From Gordonia otitidis NBRC 100426 (GTDB lineage: Bacteria > Actinomycetota > Actinomycetes > Mycobacteriales > Mycobacteriaceae): a DNA stretch of 64,000 bases. Positions 24,815 to 32,693 of this stretch are shown here, piece by piece. The stretch is from the NCBI RefSeq assembly GCF_000248075.1, contig NZ_BAFB01000005.1, forward strand, positions 62,001 through 126,000, in the 5' to 3' direction. The position numbers and the translations under genes were made by a program. Within the stretch, counting starts at the first letter, position 1. Each line of letters starts with the position of its first letter. Under the pieces are notes generated by a model. The model was not told the DNA's origin and did no database searches. It saw nothing but the letters and a program-made list of their open reading frames with translations.

Positions 24815-25552
24815 CTACTGCTTGTTCGCTGCCTCGTTGACCGCGGCGATGAGAGCGTCCGGGGTGCTCAGCTGCACCGGGTTGCCATTGATCTTGATCG
24901 TCGGGGTGGCGTTGACACCCGAGTCGAGGGCCTTCTGGGTCGTGTCCTTCACGAAAGCGCTGAACTGCTCGTCGTCGATGCACTGTTTGAGGTTCGTCGC
25001 GCCGGCCTGCTTGGCGATGCTGTTGAGTTCGTCGTTCGTGAGGCCTGCGCCGCCCTCTTCGGGCTGCTGCGCATACAGCGCGTTGTGGAACTTCAGCCAG
25101 GTGTCGAAGTTGCCATCACCGGCCGTCGACTGTGCGACACATGCGGAGGCGTTGGCCGAGCGTGACGAGTAGTTGGTGGTCGACATGCGATCGAGGAAAG
25201 CGATCGGCATGTAGTCGACGGCCACCTTCGGGTTGTTGCGGATCTGCTCCATGGCGTCGCTGAACTGGGTTTCGAAGGCGCGGCATGCGGGACACTGAAA
25301 GTCTTCGACCACCGTGAGTGTGACTGGCGGGGTGGTGCCCTTGGGCGCCGTCGTGATGCGGTAGGCGTTGTTGGTGGCCACGGTGACGTCACTCGACGAC
25401 CCGGTGGCCGACTTGTTGGAGACCAACACCCAGACGCCGATACCGATGGCGAGGGCAACGAGCACCACGGCCGCACCGATCTTCATCAGCAGGGAGCGGC
25501 GCTTCTCCGCCGCTCGCGGGTCAACGATCGGCTTACGACGCTTGTCGGCCAC
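24815..25552 (-). CDS. Membrane-anchored DsbA-like thiol oxidoreductase
   Basis: 245 residues. A basic N-terminus and one transmembrane helix (about 24-45) anchor a thioredoxin-fold domain outside the membrane. The active site is FQCPACRAF (CPAC), and the cis-Pro loop is in NATPTIKING; the extra pair of cysteines (ASACVAQ and LKQCIDD) is typical of actinobacterial DsbA. It introduces disulfides into exported proteins and is reoxidised by the adjacent VKOR. The ATG at 25552 follows a purine-rich stretch. Confidence 0.92.
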   Translation of the reverse strand: MADKRRKPIVDPRAAEKRRSLLMKIGAAVVLVALAIGIGVWVLVSNKSATGSSSDVTVATNNAYRITTAPKGTTPPVTLTVVEDFQCPACRAFETQFSDAMEQIRNNPKVAVDYMPIAFLDRMSTTNYSSRSANASACVAQSTAGDGNFDTWLKFHNALYAQQPEEGGAGLTNDELNSIAKQAGATNLKQCIDDEQFSAFVKDTTQKALDSGVNATPTIKINGNPVQLSTPDALIAAVNEAANKQ

Positions 25553-25725
25553 GGGTCCCTCACATCTCTCTTCGCTCGTCCTCTGCGGTGACAGGGACCG
25601 TCCGGATCATCGCGGTACGAGTGCGATGACACAGCGGGATCACGGCCCGTCGCCGTTCTCAAGGGTACGCAAAGCACCCTGAGAAAAGTCATAAGGCTTT
25701 GGTCCCCAGCTGCGTCATGCGCAGG

Positions 25726-26322
25726 TCAGCTGCTGCGCTCGCCCCGTCTACCGGATCCTGTCGCTCCGATCAGCGCTTCGCGGGCGCGGGCGACGCGTGA
25801 CCGCACGGTGCCGACCGGGCAACCGGTGACTTCGGCGGCCTCCTGATACGACAAGCCGAGGACCTGCGTCAACACAAGCGCTTCCCGTCGTTCGGCAGGG
25901 AGGTCTTCGAGAAGGAGGTTGACTTCGACGACGTCCTCCCACCCGGCCGAGCGGGGCGCGGAACGTCGGGTGTCCGCGGCGTCGATCCAGTCGACGCCGC
26001 CGGCGATGCGGGGACGGGACATGGCTCTGCGTACGTCGTCGGCGCAGACGCGGCGCGCGATGGCCAATAGCCATGTGCGAGCGGTCGAATTGCCCGCGAA
26101 GCGCGGAAGCGAGCGGATCGCCCGCAGATAGGTCTCCTGTGTGAGGTCATCTGCGAGACGCGGGTCGGCGAGGTGGGCGACGAATCGCCAGACGTCTCGT
26201 TGGGTCTCCCGCACGAAGTGTTCCAGCGCGCGACGGTCTCCACGAGCGGCTGCGAAGGCCAGTTCGGTGACCTCGACGTCGTGGTCGGACGACGCGCGGT
26301 CGGCGGGGACGGTCATGGACAT
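25726..26322 (-). CDS. sigC: ECF RNA polymerase sigma factor, SigC type
   Basis: 198 residues from ATG 26322 (a second ATG at 26316 is possible). Sigma region 2 is DVWRFVAHLADPRLADDLTQETYLRAI (in part) and region 4 is LLEDLPAERREALVLTQVLGLSYQEAAEVTGCPVGTVRSRVARA (in part), separated by a short linker. The size and sequence fit SigC of mycobacteria (about 185 residues), which lacks a linked anti-sigma gene. The frame continues 60 codons upstream through tandem repeats; I exclude that part. The surrounding copper and disulfide genes fit reports, as I recall, of SigC in copper acquisition. Confidence 0.85.
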   Translation of the reverse strand: MSMTVPADRASSDHDVEVTELAFAAARGDRRALEHFVRETQRDVWRFVAHLADPRLADDLTQETYLRAIRSLPRFAGNSTARTWLLAIARRVCADDVRRAMSRPRIAGGVDWIDAADTRRSAPRSAGWEDVVEVNLLLEDLPAERREALVLTQVLGLSYQEAAEVTGCPVGTVRSRVARAREALIGATGSGRRGERSS

Positions 26323-26345
26323 CACCCTAGCCCCCCGACGACACC

Positions 26346-26432
26346 GCGTCGTAGACGCGTTAGATAGCTGCGTCGTAGACGCGTGGGATATCTGCGTCGT
26401 AGACGCGTGGTGCGGCTGCGTCATGGGCGCGG
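26346..26432. repeat. 24-bp tandem repeat with an internal palindrome, just upstream of sigC
   Basis: Three 24-bp units lie at 26346-26369, 26370-26393 and 26394-26417, plus a degraded partial copy to 26432. Each begins GCGTCGTAGACGC, an inverted repeat GCGTC-GTA-GACGC. The first unit starts 24 bp before the sigC ATG. The layout looks like an array of protein binding sites or a promoter-region minisatellite. Confidence 0.88.
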
Positions 26433-26437
26433 TGCTG

Positions 26438-27166
26438 TCACCGCGGGTCGAGTTCGGGCGGCAGGCCGCGGTAGTGCTTGGTGGGCGGTGTGGCGAATTC
26501 ACCGGAAGCGGTACCCGTCGTCAGGTGCATCGCGGCCATCGCCGACAGCATGCCGACGCCGGCGGCGACGCCGTCGATCACCGGTGCGCCGATCTGCGCG
26601 GAGAGTTCGACGGCGAGGTCGGCCATCCCGGCGCACCCGAGGACGATCGCGTCCGAACCGTCTGTGGCGAGTGCTTCGGCGCACGCTTTCGCAAGGATCT
26701 CGGCGGTGTCGGGGTTGGTCTCGAGGTCGAGCACCGGTATCTCGCAGGCGTGGATGCCGAGGCATTGTCGGCCGAAGCCGTAGTGCGACACCAGGTCTTG
26801 TGCTCTGCCGATGGTTCGTCCCAGCGTCGTCACCACCGAGAAGCCCCGGCCGAGCGGTGCCGCGAGGTGCATCGCCGCCTCGGCTATCCCGAGCACCGGG
26901 GCGACGGCGAGTTCGCGGGCGGCGTCGAGTCCCGGGTCACCGAAGCAGGCGAGCAGGTATCCGTCGGCGTCCGGGTTGGCGCTGATCGCTCGGAGGAGTC
27001 CGGGGACGGCCATCGCCTCGTCGACGTGGCTCTCGATCGACGAGGGTCCCACCTCGGAGGTGACCGCGATGATCTCGGCGTCGGGCCGTACCACCGAACG
27101 TGCGGCCGTCTCGATCACGGCGGTCATCTCCGCGGTCGTGTTGGGATTGATGACGCACAACTTCAT
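26438..27166 (-). CDS. Asp/Glu/hydantoin racemase family protein
   Basis: 242 residues beginning with INPNTTAEM, a signature of hydantoin racemases. The two catalytic cysteines sit in LACFGDPG (about 75) and VLGCAGM (about 180), as in cofactor-independent racemases acting by a two-base mechanism. It probably interconverts the enantiomers of a 5-substituted hydantoin or allantoin. It is the last gene of a leftward cluster with an NCS1 permease and an acetamidase/formamidase, which supports a role in use of nitrogen heterocycles. No hydantoinase is visible in the window. Confidence 0.88.
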   Translation of the reverse strand: MKLCVINPNTTAEMTAVIETAARSVVRPDAEIIAVTSEVGPSSIESHVDEAMAVPGLLRAISANPDADGYLLACFGDPGLDAARELAVAPVLGIAEAAMHLAAPLGRGFSVVTTLGRTIGRAQDLVSHYGFGRQCLGIHACEIPVLDLETNPDTAEILAKACAEALATDGSDAIVLGCAGMADLAVELSAQIGAPVIDGVAAGVGMLSAMAAMHLTTGTASGEFATPPTKHYRGLPPELDPR

Positions 27167-27273
27167 CGGTGTGTTGTCTCCCTGGTTTCTGGGTTCCTGA
27201 TATTTCGAACGCGTTGGCTGTGTCGAACACGGTGTCGTGACGGCACCGCCGCGGTGCCGTCACGACAACGATG

Positions 27274-28947
27274 TCAGGAGGCCGAGGACCCAGTTTCGGC
27301 GCTCGACTTGGTCGTGATCGCGTCGTCGTCGGACGCGGCGTCGGCGGTCGGGGCGTCGGCGGTCGGCGAACCGGACAGCATGGTGCCGTCGGCTGCCACC
27401 TCCATATCGGTGGTGATGGTCGCGACCGGGATGTGCGAGCCGTGTAGGAATCGGTCCGATGCCAGGCGCATCCCGACGTAGTAGAAGACAAGGCCCGCGG
27501 CAGCGCCCATGAACCAGGTGAAGCTGGCCTCGTACGAGGTGCCCCAGATGACGAAGCAGATCGGGATGATCGACGCGAGCACCACCGAGATCACCGCGAC
27601 CGGGTTCCATCCACCGCGATAGTGGTAGGCGCCCTCCGGGCTCAGGGTGAACAGGTCGTCGACGATGATCTGCTGCTTCTTCACGAGGTAGAAGTCGGCG
27701 ATGAGAATTCCGAACAGTGGACCGATGACGGCACCGAGGGTGTCCATTGTGTAGTGGATCGCGCTGGCGTTGTTGAACAGGTTCCACGGCGTGATGATGA
27801 CCGAGCCGATGGCCGCGATCATGCCGCCCATGCGCCACGAGATCTTGGTCGGCGCGACGTTCGAGAAGTCGAAAGCGGGCGAGACGAAGTTGGCGACGAT
27901 GTTGATGCCTATGGTCGCGATGGCGAACGTCAACACACCGAGAACGGCGGCCGTGGTGTTGTCGATCTTGTCGACGATGTGTACGGGGTCGGTGACGATC
28001 TTGCCGTCGGCGTCACGCCCGATGACGGTGACGCCTGCCGAGACGGTGCACACGACAAGGATCGAGAAGAACAGGAAGTTGACCGGCAGGCCCCAGAAGT
28101 TGCCCTTCTTGACCTCTCCGAAGGTCTTGCCGTAGCGCGAGAAGTCGCCGAAGTTGAGCATCGGACCCGAGAAGTAGGAGACGACGAGGGCGAACGCGCT
28201 GATCATCATGGTGATGGTCGGCCAGGTGCCGCTGATGCCCGAGCCTTCGGAGAGGTCGAAGTGCACGTTGCTCCACCCGGCCTTCGCGATGAGATAGGCG
28301 GCGAGGGCGATCATCACGACGTAGACGGCGGGTCCGCAGAAATCGATGAACTTGCGGATGGTGTCCATGCCGTTCCAGAAGACCAGTGCCTGCAGCACCC
28401 ACATCAGAACGAATCCGCCCCAGCCGAGGAGGGACAAGCCGAGAAATGCGTGGTTCCCATTCTCGCCGTAGGGTTCCAGCGCGGGCCAGAACTTCAGGGC
28501 GAGAAGACCGAACGCGGTTGATGCCAGATATGTCTGGATTCCGTACCAGACGACGGCGATGGTGCCGCGAATGATCGCGGGAATGTTGGCGCCCTTGACC
28601 CCGAAGCAGATTCGTGTGGTGACCGGATACGGCACGCCTGCTTGTTGTGACGGCTTGGCCACGAGATTGCACAGCAGGTTGACGGCGACGATGCCCACGA
28701 GCAGGGCGACGAGCACCTGCCACGATGAGATGCCCAGTGCGAACAGGCTTCCGGCGAACACGTAGCCGCCGACACTGTGCACGTCGGACATCCAGAACGC
28801 GAAGATGTTGTACCAGGTCCAGTTCTGATTCTTCAGTGGAGCGAGGTCTTCGTTGGTCAACTGTTGGTCGTAACCGACCTTGATGATGCTTTCGCCAGCG
28901 GCGCTGTGATGTTCGGTGGCGATCTGCGCGTCGGATGAAGCGCTCAT
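27274..28947 (-). CDS. NCS1-family permease (hydantoin/allantoin/purine-cytosine type)
   Basis: 557 residues with about 12 transmembrane helices. The N-terminal LTNEDLAPLKNQNWTWYNIFAFWMSDVHS (quoted in part) is the classic start of Mhp1/allantoin permease-type NCS1 carriers, which import nucleobases or hydantoins with Na+ or H+. ATG 28947 is preceded by GAGGAG at about 6 bp; the frame is open upstream but shows no homology. The C-terminal 60 residues are Ala/Asp/Thr-rich. It lies 107 bp before the racemase gene and about 137 bp after the DUF1275 gene. Confidence 0.92.
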   Translation of the reverse strand: MSASSDAQIATEHHSAAGESIIKVGYDQQLTNEDLAPLKNQNWTWYNIFAFWMSDVHSVGGYVFAGSLFALGISSWQVLVALLVGIVAVNLLCNLVAKPSQQAGVPYPVTTRICFGVKGANIPAIIRGTIAVVWYGIQTYLASTAFGLLALKFWPALEPYGENGNHAFLGLSLLGWGGFVLMWVLQALVFWNGMDTIRKFIDFCGPAVYVVMIALAAYLIAKAGWSNVHFDLSEGSGISGTWPTITMMISAFALVVSYFSGPMLNFGDFSRYGKTFGEVKKGNFWGLPVNFLFFSILVVCTVSAGVTVIGRDADGKIVTDPVHIVDKIDNTTAAVLGVLTFAIATIGINIVANFVSPAFDFSNVAPTKISWRMGGMIAAIGSVIITPWNLFNNASAIHYTMDTLGAVIGPLFGILIADFYLVKKQQIIVDDLFTLSPEGAYHYRGGWNPVAVISVVLASIIPICFVIWGTSYEASFTWFMGAAAGLVFYYVGMRLASDRFLHGSHIPVATITTDMEVAADGTMLSGSPTADAPTADAASDDDAITTKSSAETGSSAS

Positions 28948-29039
28948 GGTTCTCCTCAGGGCGGTGTGACATCGGAGTGATCCCGAAAGTGTCTGAGTCG
29001 AAGGTAAGAACGCTTTGTTACCCGTCAATTAACGCGCCG

Positions 29040-29066
29040 ATATATTCGACGCCATACCGAATATAT
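29040..29066. promoter_or_regulatory. AT-rich inverted repeat upstream of the NCS1 permease
   Basis: ATATATTCG (29040-29048) and CGAATATAT (29058-29066) are perfect arms 9 bp apart in otherwise high-GC DNA, 93-119 bp before the permease ATG. The stretch between 28990 and 29070 is the most AT-rich of this cluster. It is a good candidate operator; the regulator is not identified. Confidence 0.5.
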
Positions 29067-29083
29067 TCGCGTCGTCTCACGGG

Positions 29084-29812
29084 TCAGGTCGATGAGGTGG
29101 TCGACGGTGTCTGTGACCGGTACCGCCGGCCGGCGGGGGCGTCATGGATGGCGCCGACAACGGCAACCGCGGCGATCATGATGCCCGCCACGAGGAGAGC
29201 CGTGCCCATGTGCACGCGCATCAACACCACGCCGAGCGCCGCGCCGGCGATCAACGACACCACCGCCGCGGTGCGACGTCCGGTGCCCTTGCCGCGGCCC
29301 GATCCGAGGAAGGAGTCGGCTGCGAGGCCGGTGATCGTCGACGTCACGACGACGGTCGTGACGTCCTTGACCGCGACCGCGCGGGCGGCTGCGGCCTGAA
29401 TGCCCATGGCAGTCGCGGCGATCGTCGTCACCGTGATCATCACCGGGTGTTCAGGATGGTCGCCTGAGGCGAACAGTACGACGGCCAGCGCGACCATCGT
29501 CGCCGCGACCGTGGCGAACAGCAGCGTCGTCCCGAGCGTCCACGCGCGGTCGGCTCGTCGGAGAGTCCGACCGCCCGCAGCTGCGCCTGCCATGAATCCC
29601 ACGAGCGCCATCGCCGGTCCCAGTATCGGCAGTCCCGAACCGCCCGCAAGCGCCATCCCGAGGATCACGACGTTGCCGGTCATGTTGCCCGTGAAGACCT
29701 TGTCGAGGCCGAGATAACCGACAGCGTCGTTGATGCCGGTGGTGAACGTCAGCACCAACATCAGGGCCAGATGCATACGCTCGAGGGGAATAGCGCGGAT
29801 TCGATTCAGCAC
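29084..29812 (-). CDS. DUF1275 (YoaK-type) membrane protein
   Basis: 242 residues from a GTG at 29812, which has GGAGG 9 bp upstream; the frame is open further up but overlaps the amidase gene. About six hydrophobic helices are seen, with the family motif TTGINDAVGYLGLDKVFTGNMTGN (in part). The function of the DUF1275 family is unknown; members are inner-membrane proteins of about 220-250 residues. Its position between the amidase and the permease suggests a transport-related role in the same pathway. Confidence 0.82.
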   Translation of the reverse strand: MLNRIRAIPLERMHLALMLVLTFTTGINDAVGYLGLDKVFTGNMTGNVVILGMALAGGSGLPILGPAMALVGFMAGAAAGGRTLRRADRAWTLGTTLLFATVAATMVALAVVLFASGDHPEHPVMITVTTIAATAMGIQAAAARAVAVKDVTTVVVTSTITGLAADSFLGSGRGKGTGRRTAAVVSLIAGAALGVVLMRVHMGTALLVAGIMIAAVAVVGAIHDAPAGRRYRSQTPSTTSST

Positions 29813-29951
29813 CGCGGTGTGCCTCCTTGGGTGGCGAAGCTGTCGCGAGATGCGGTCGGCGAGGCTGATGCGAACTCGACTGCCCGGCCGATGAGTGCGG
29901 TATCGCAGCCACGTGGGCCGACGAGACTGTGGCCGACCTTGCGCGAAGACC

Positions 29952-31073
29952 TCACCGCGCGAAGTCCGACTTGCGGATACGCGCATGCACGCCTTTGACC
30001 AGATCAACGACCTGAGAGATGTTGAAATCGGTTGCGGCACTGAGATAGGCCAGCGCCTGGGCAGGGTGCATACCGTATCGCACACCGAGCAGTGACATCG
30101 CCGATCGAACGCAATTCTGCACGGCCACATCTAGATCGGGGTCGAGGCCCGTCGGGATCAGGAATTCCCGTGTCTCGGCAACCGGCGCGACGAGTTCGCC
30201 GAACCGCGCTGCGACGTCGGATGCCGGGATCACATCGAAGCGGATCGTCGCCCGCAGTGAGGCTTCGAGAGCTGTCAGGGCGACCTCGCCGTCGCCCTGC
30301 GCGAAGTGGGGATCGCCGACGTAGGCGAGTGCGCCCTCGACGTTCACCGGCAGATAGAGGGTCGCTCCGACGGTGAGCAGTGTGATGTCGAGGTTGCCGC
30401 CGTGGGGTCCCGGCTGGATCGAATTCGGTCGGACATCGCCCGGTGCTGCCACGCCCATGATCCCGAGAAAAGGGGCGAGCGGGAATCGTGCGGCAGGTTC
30501 AGGATTCGACGGCGACAGTGGGAGGACCCCGCGTGCGTCCTCGCCGTCGCCCTCCACCGTCACGAATGCGCTGTAGGTGGCACCTCCGATCGGGTATTCG
30601 CCGGGCAGTGCGCCGCGGCCATGGCGGTTGGACACGACGCCGTAGGGGACTCGGCGACGTGTCTCGACGACGGTCATCGCGAGGAGATCGCCGGGGTGGG
30701 CGCCTCTGATCTCGATCGGACCCGTGACGACGTGAGGGCCGTCGACACCCTGTCGATGTGGTCGGTCCGACGCGCAGAGGGTGACGGCTTCGTCGAGAAC
30801 CATCTCGGGGTCGACGCCGTGGGAACCGAAGAAGGCCAGCGGATCCCGGCCCTGGTCGGCGAGGATGCCCTCGTGGCTGAGGGTGTCGATGGTGACTGTG
30901 GCGCCGGATTCCACCGACATCACCGGGGTGTCCGCCGCACACGGCAGGTCGCCCCAGTACACGTCCTCTGGCCTGCACGGCAAGTAGTCGTCGCCGCTGA
31001 TCGGACCCGAGCCTGCGGGGAGGATCAGGTCACCGCCCGACAAGTGCGCGAGTGCTGATGGCTGGGTGGTCAC
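29952..31073 (-). CDS. Acetamidase/formamidase family protein
   Basis: 373 residues from the GTG at 31073, which overlaps the stop of the upstream GntR gene (GTGA). Family motifs include GPIEIRGAHPGDLLAM, HGGNLDITLL and GDPHFAQGDGEVALTALE, the last typical of FmdA/AmdA enzymes. These hydrolyse formamide or short aliphatic amides to ammonia and the acid. The setting with a hydantoin racemase and an NCS1 permease suggests release of ammonia from a heterocycle breakdown product. The open frame upstream of 31073 lies over the GntR gene and is not coding. Confidence 0.9.
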   Translation of the reverse strand: MTTQPSALAHLSGGDLILPAGSGPISGDDYLPCRPEDVYWGDLPCAADTPVMSVESGATVTIDTLSHEGILADQGRDPLAFFGSHGVDPEMVLDEAVTLCASDRPHRQGVDGPHVVTGPIEIRGAHPGDLLAMTVVETRRRVPYGVVSNRHGRGALPGEYPIGGATYSAFVTVEGDGEDARGVLPLSPSNPEPAARFPLAPFLGIMGVAAPGDVRPNSIQPGPHGGNLDITLLTVGATLYLPVNVEGALAYVGDPHFAQGDGEVALTALEASLRATIRFDVIPASDVAARFGELVAPVAETREFLIPTGLDPDLDVAVQNCVRSAMSLLGVRYGMHPAQALAYLSAATDFNISQVVDLVKGVHARIRKSDFAR

Positions 31074-31741
31074 GAGGTACTCCGTTCGACGAGCCGCCCG
31101 ACCTCGTCGAGGTGCGCTGTCATGGCGGCGACTGCTTCTTCGTGGTCGTGGAGGCGTACCGCCTCGAGGATCTCTTTGTGGCCCTCGAAGGAGTTGCGCC
31201 GCCCCTCCCGGGTGGCGTGCGAGCGTGCGCGGACGGTGTGTACCCATCCCGCACTGAGTTGGCACAGCGACACCAGAAGCGGATTGCGCGCGGCTCTGGC
31301 GAGTTGCATGTGAAAGGCGACGTCCTGCGCCAACGATTCGGCGGGATCGAGCCCCGCGTGTGTGGATGTCAGGATCGACTCGAGCGCAACGAGATCCGAC
31401 GACGTCGCACGATCCGCGGCGAGGCCGGCGACCTGCGGCTCGATCAGTTTGCGCAGTTCGGCCACGTGCTCTTCTTCTGCGTCGGTGCTCATCGTCTCGA
31501 GGATTGCCGTCGCGTTCGGCGAGCGTGGCGCGACGATGGTTCCCCTACCCGGAGTCCTGGTCACCAGACGGCGCTGCTCCAGGTCGCTGAGCGCTTCGCG
31601 GATCGTCGTTCGGGACACCTCGAGGTTCTCGGCGAGGACCCGTTCCGGTGGAAGTTTGTCTCCTGGCGAGAGGTCGTTGACGACCATCGCCTCCAGGTAC
31701 GCCGCAGTACTCGCGCTGAGGGTGTGTCCGCGACGCAGCAT
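31070..31741 (-). CDS. GntR-family regulator, FCD subgroup, of the amidase/permease cluster
   Basis: 223 residues from ATG 31741. The N-terminal winged helix (KLPPERVLAENLEVSRTTIREALSDLEQRRLVTRTPGRGTIV, in part, about 28-70) is followed by a helical FCD domain with DVAFHMQLARAARNP and HKEILEAVRLHD, which supply the metal-binding His and acids. The next gene overlaps it by 4 bp, and a palindromic FCD-type operator lies 43 bp upstream (31784-31796), so it probably represses its own operon until the amide or heterocycle is present. Confidence 0.88.
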   Translation of the reverse strand: MLRRGHTLSASTAAYLEAMVVNDLSPGDKLPPERVLAENLEVSRTTIREALSDLEQRRLVTRTPGRGTIVAPRSPNATAILETMSTDAEEEHVAELRKLIEPQVAGLAADRATSSDLVALESILTSTHAGLDPAESLAQDVAFHMQLARAARNPLLVSLCQLSAGWVHTVRARSHATREGRRNSFEGHKEILEAVRLHDHEEAVAAMTAHLDEVGRLVERSTS

Positions 31742-31783
31742 GTGGGTCTCCGTTCCGGGGCATGGCTTCCCGAACCTGGTATC

Positions 31784-31796
31784 TTGGTATGACCAA
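31784..31796. promoter_or_regulatory. FadR/FCD-type operator palindrome
   Basis: TTGGTATGACCAA is a perfect TTGGT-N3-ACCAA palindrome, matching the TGGTNNNACCA operator known for FCD-type GntR regulators. It lies 43-55 bp before the GntR start, in the position expected for autoregulation. Confidence 0.72.
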
Positions 31797-31982
31797 CTGT
31801 AACCCAGGCGATGCACCCGGGGACAGGTGGCGGACGGCACGCCGCTCGCGGACATCGAAATCGACTCGTGAGTGATTCGCGGGTGTGTCCACTCCCTCAT
31901 CGAGTCGCACCTGCACCTCGACAAGGGATTGCCCGACCTCGCGTCGGCTCCGGCTCGCGCGAATCCCGGTGGGAGCGCGGAC

Positions 31983-32693
31983 TCAGCCGAGTTCCGGACG
32001 CACGCCGAGTGAGGCGCTCGTCTGGATGATCGCTTCCTCGAGCCGCCCGTGGTGCACCCGGGCGGCGTCGAGGACGGCTGCGGTGTCGCGAGCTGCGAAC
32101 GCTGCGAGTAGGTCGGCGTGGTCGACGTTCAGCTTGTCCTGGGTCGGCGCGTCGACCGAGCGCATCACCTGGAACGGCTCGGTGAGATTCCACGTCGCGT
32201 CGAACATGTTGAGTAGGCGCGGCATGGCGCACGGTGCCGTCAGTGTGGTGTGGAAGCGGCGCGAGACGTCGTGGAACGCCTTGCCGTCGTTGAACCTCGT
32301 TGCCGTGACGAGTTCGTGGTGGAACTCGGTCGCCGCCGCTATCTGTGCGTCCGTGATGTTCTCGACCGATCGGGTCAGAGCGGCTTGCTCGAGTACGCCG
32401 CGAACGAAGTAGATCTCCTTGAGTTCGGCCAGGGACAGCTGGCTCACGTGGTAGCCGGAATTGCGCTGATGATCTACGAGCCCTTCGCCGACAAGGGTTT
32501 TGAGTGCCTCCCTCACCGGAATCGCGCTGACGCCGAAGGCGTCGGCGATGTCGGCGGGCATGATCTGCGTACCGGGAGGTGCGCCGCCCGACAGGATCAG
32601 TCGACGCAACTCCTCGAGCACATTGGCCCGGTCGTTGCCCGATCGTGTCTCCGCCAGTTGGACGAGCAAGCGGTTTGTCATGTTCCTGCTCAT
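31983..32693 (-). CDS. GntR-family regulator, FCD subgroup, coupled to the peptidase
   Basis: 236 residues. Winged helix at about 25-75 (PADIADAFGVSAIPVREALKTLVGEGLVDHQ, in part) and a C-terminal FCD domain with DVSRRFHTTLTAP and HADLLAAF. The ATG at 32693 overlaps the stop of the S9 peptidase gene (ATGA), so it is the third gene of the asnO-like/peptidase operon rather than a partner of the amidase cluster 240 bp further on. A second ATG four codons later is possible. It may respond to a dipeptide or amino-acid product of the operon; this is inference. Confidence 0.88.
   Translation of the reverse strand: MSRNMTNRLLVQLAETRSGNDRANVLEELRRLILSGGAPPGTQIMPADIADAFGVSAIPVREALKTLVGEGLVDHQRNSGYHVSQLSLAELKEIYFVRGVLEQAALTRSVENITDAQIAAATEFHHELVTATRFNDGKAFHDVSRRFHTTLTAPCAMPRLLNMFDATWNLTEPFQVMRSVDAPTQDKLNVDHADLLAAFAARDTAAVLDAARVHHGRLEEAIIQTSASLGVRPELG

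Noticed and set aside
27622-28521. A 299-codon open frame opposite the NCS1 permease
   Set aside because: Its composition is a mirror of the permease coding strand in high-GC DNA, with no motif. The permease is unambiguous.
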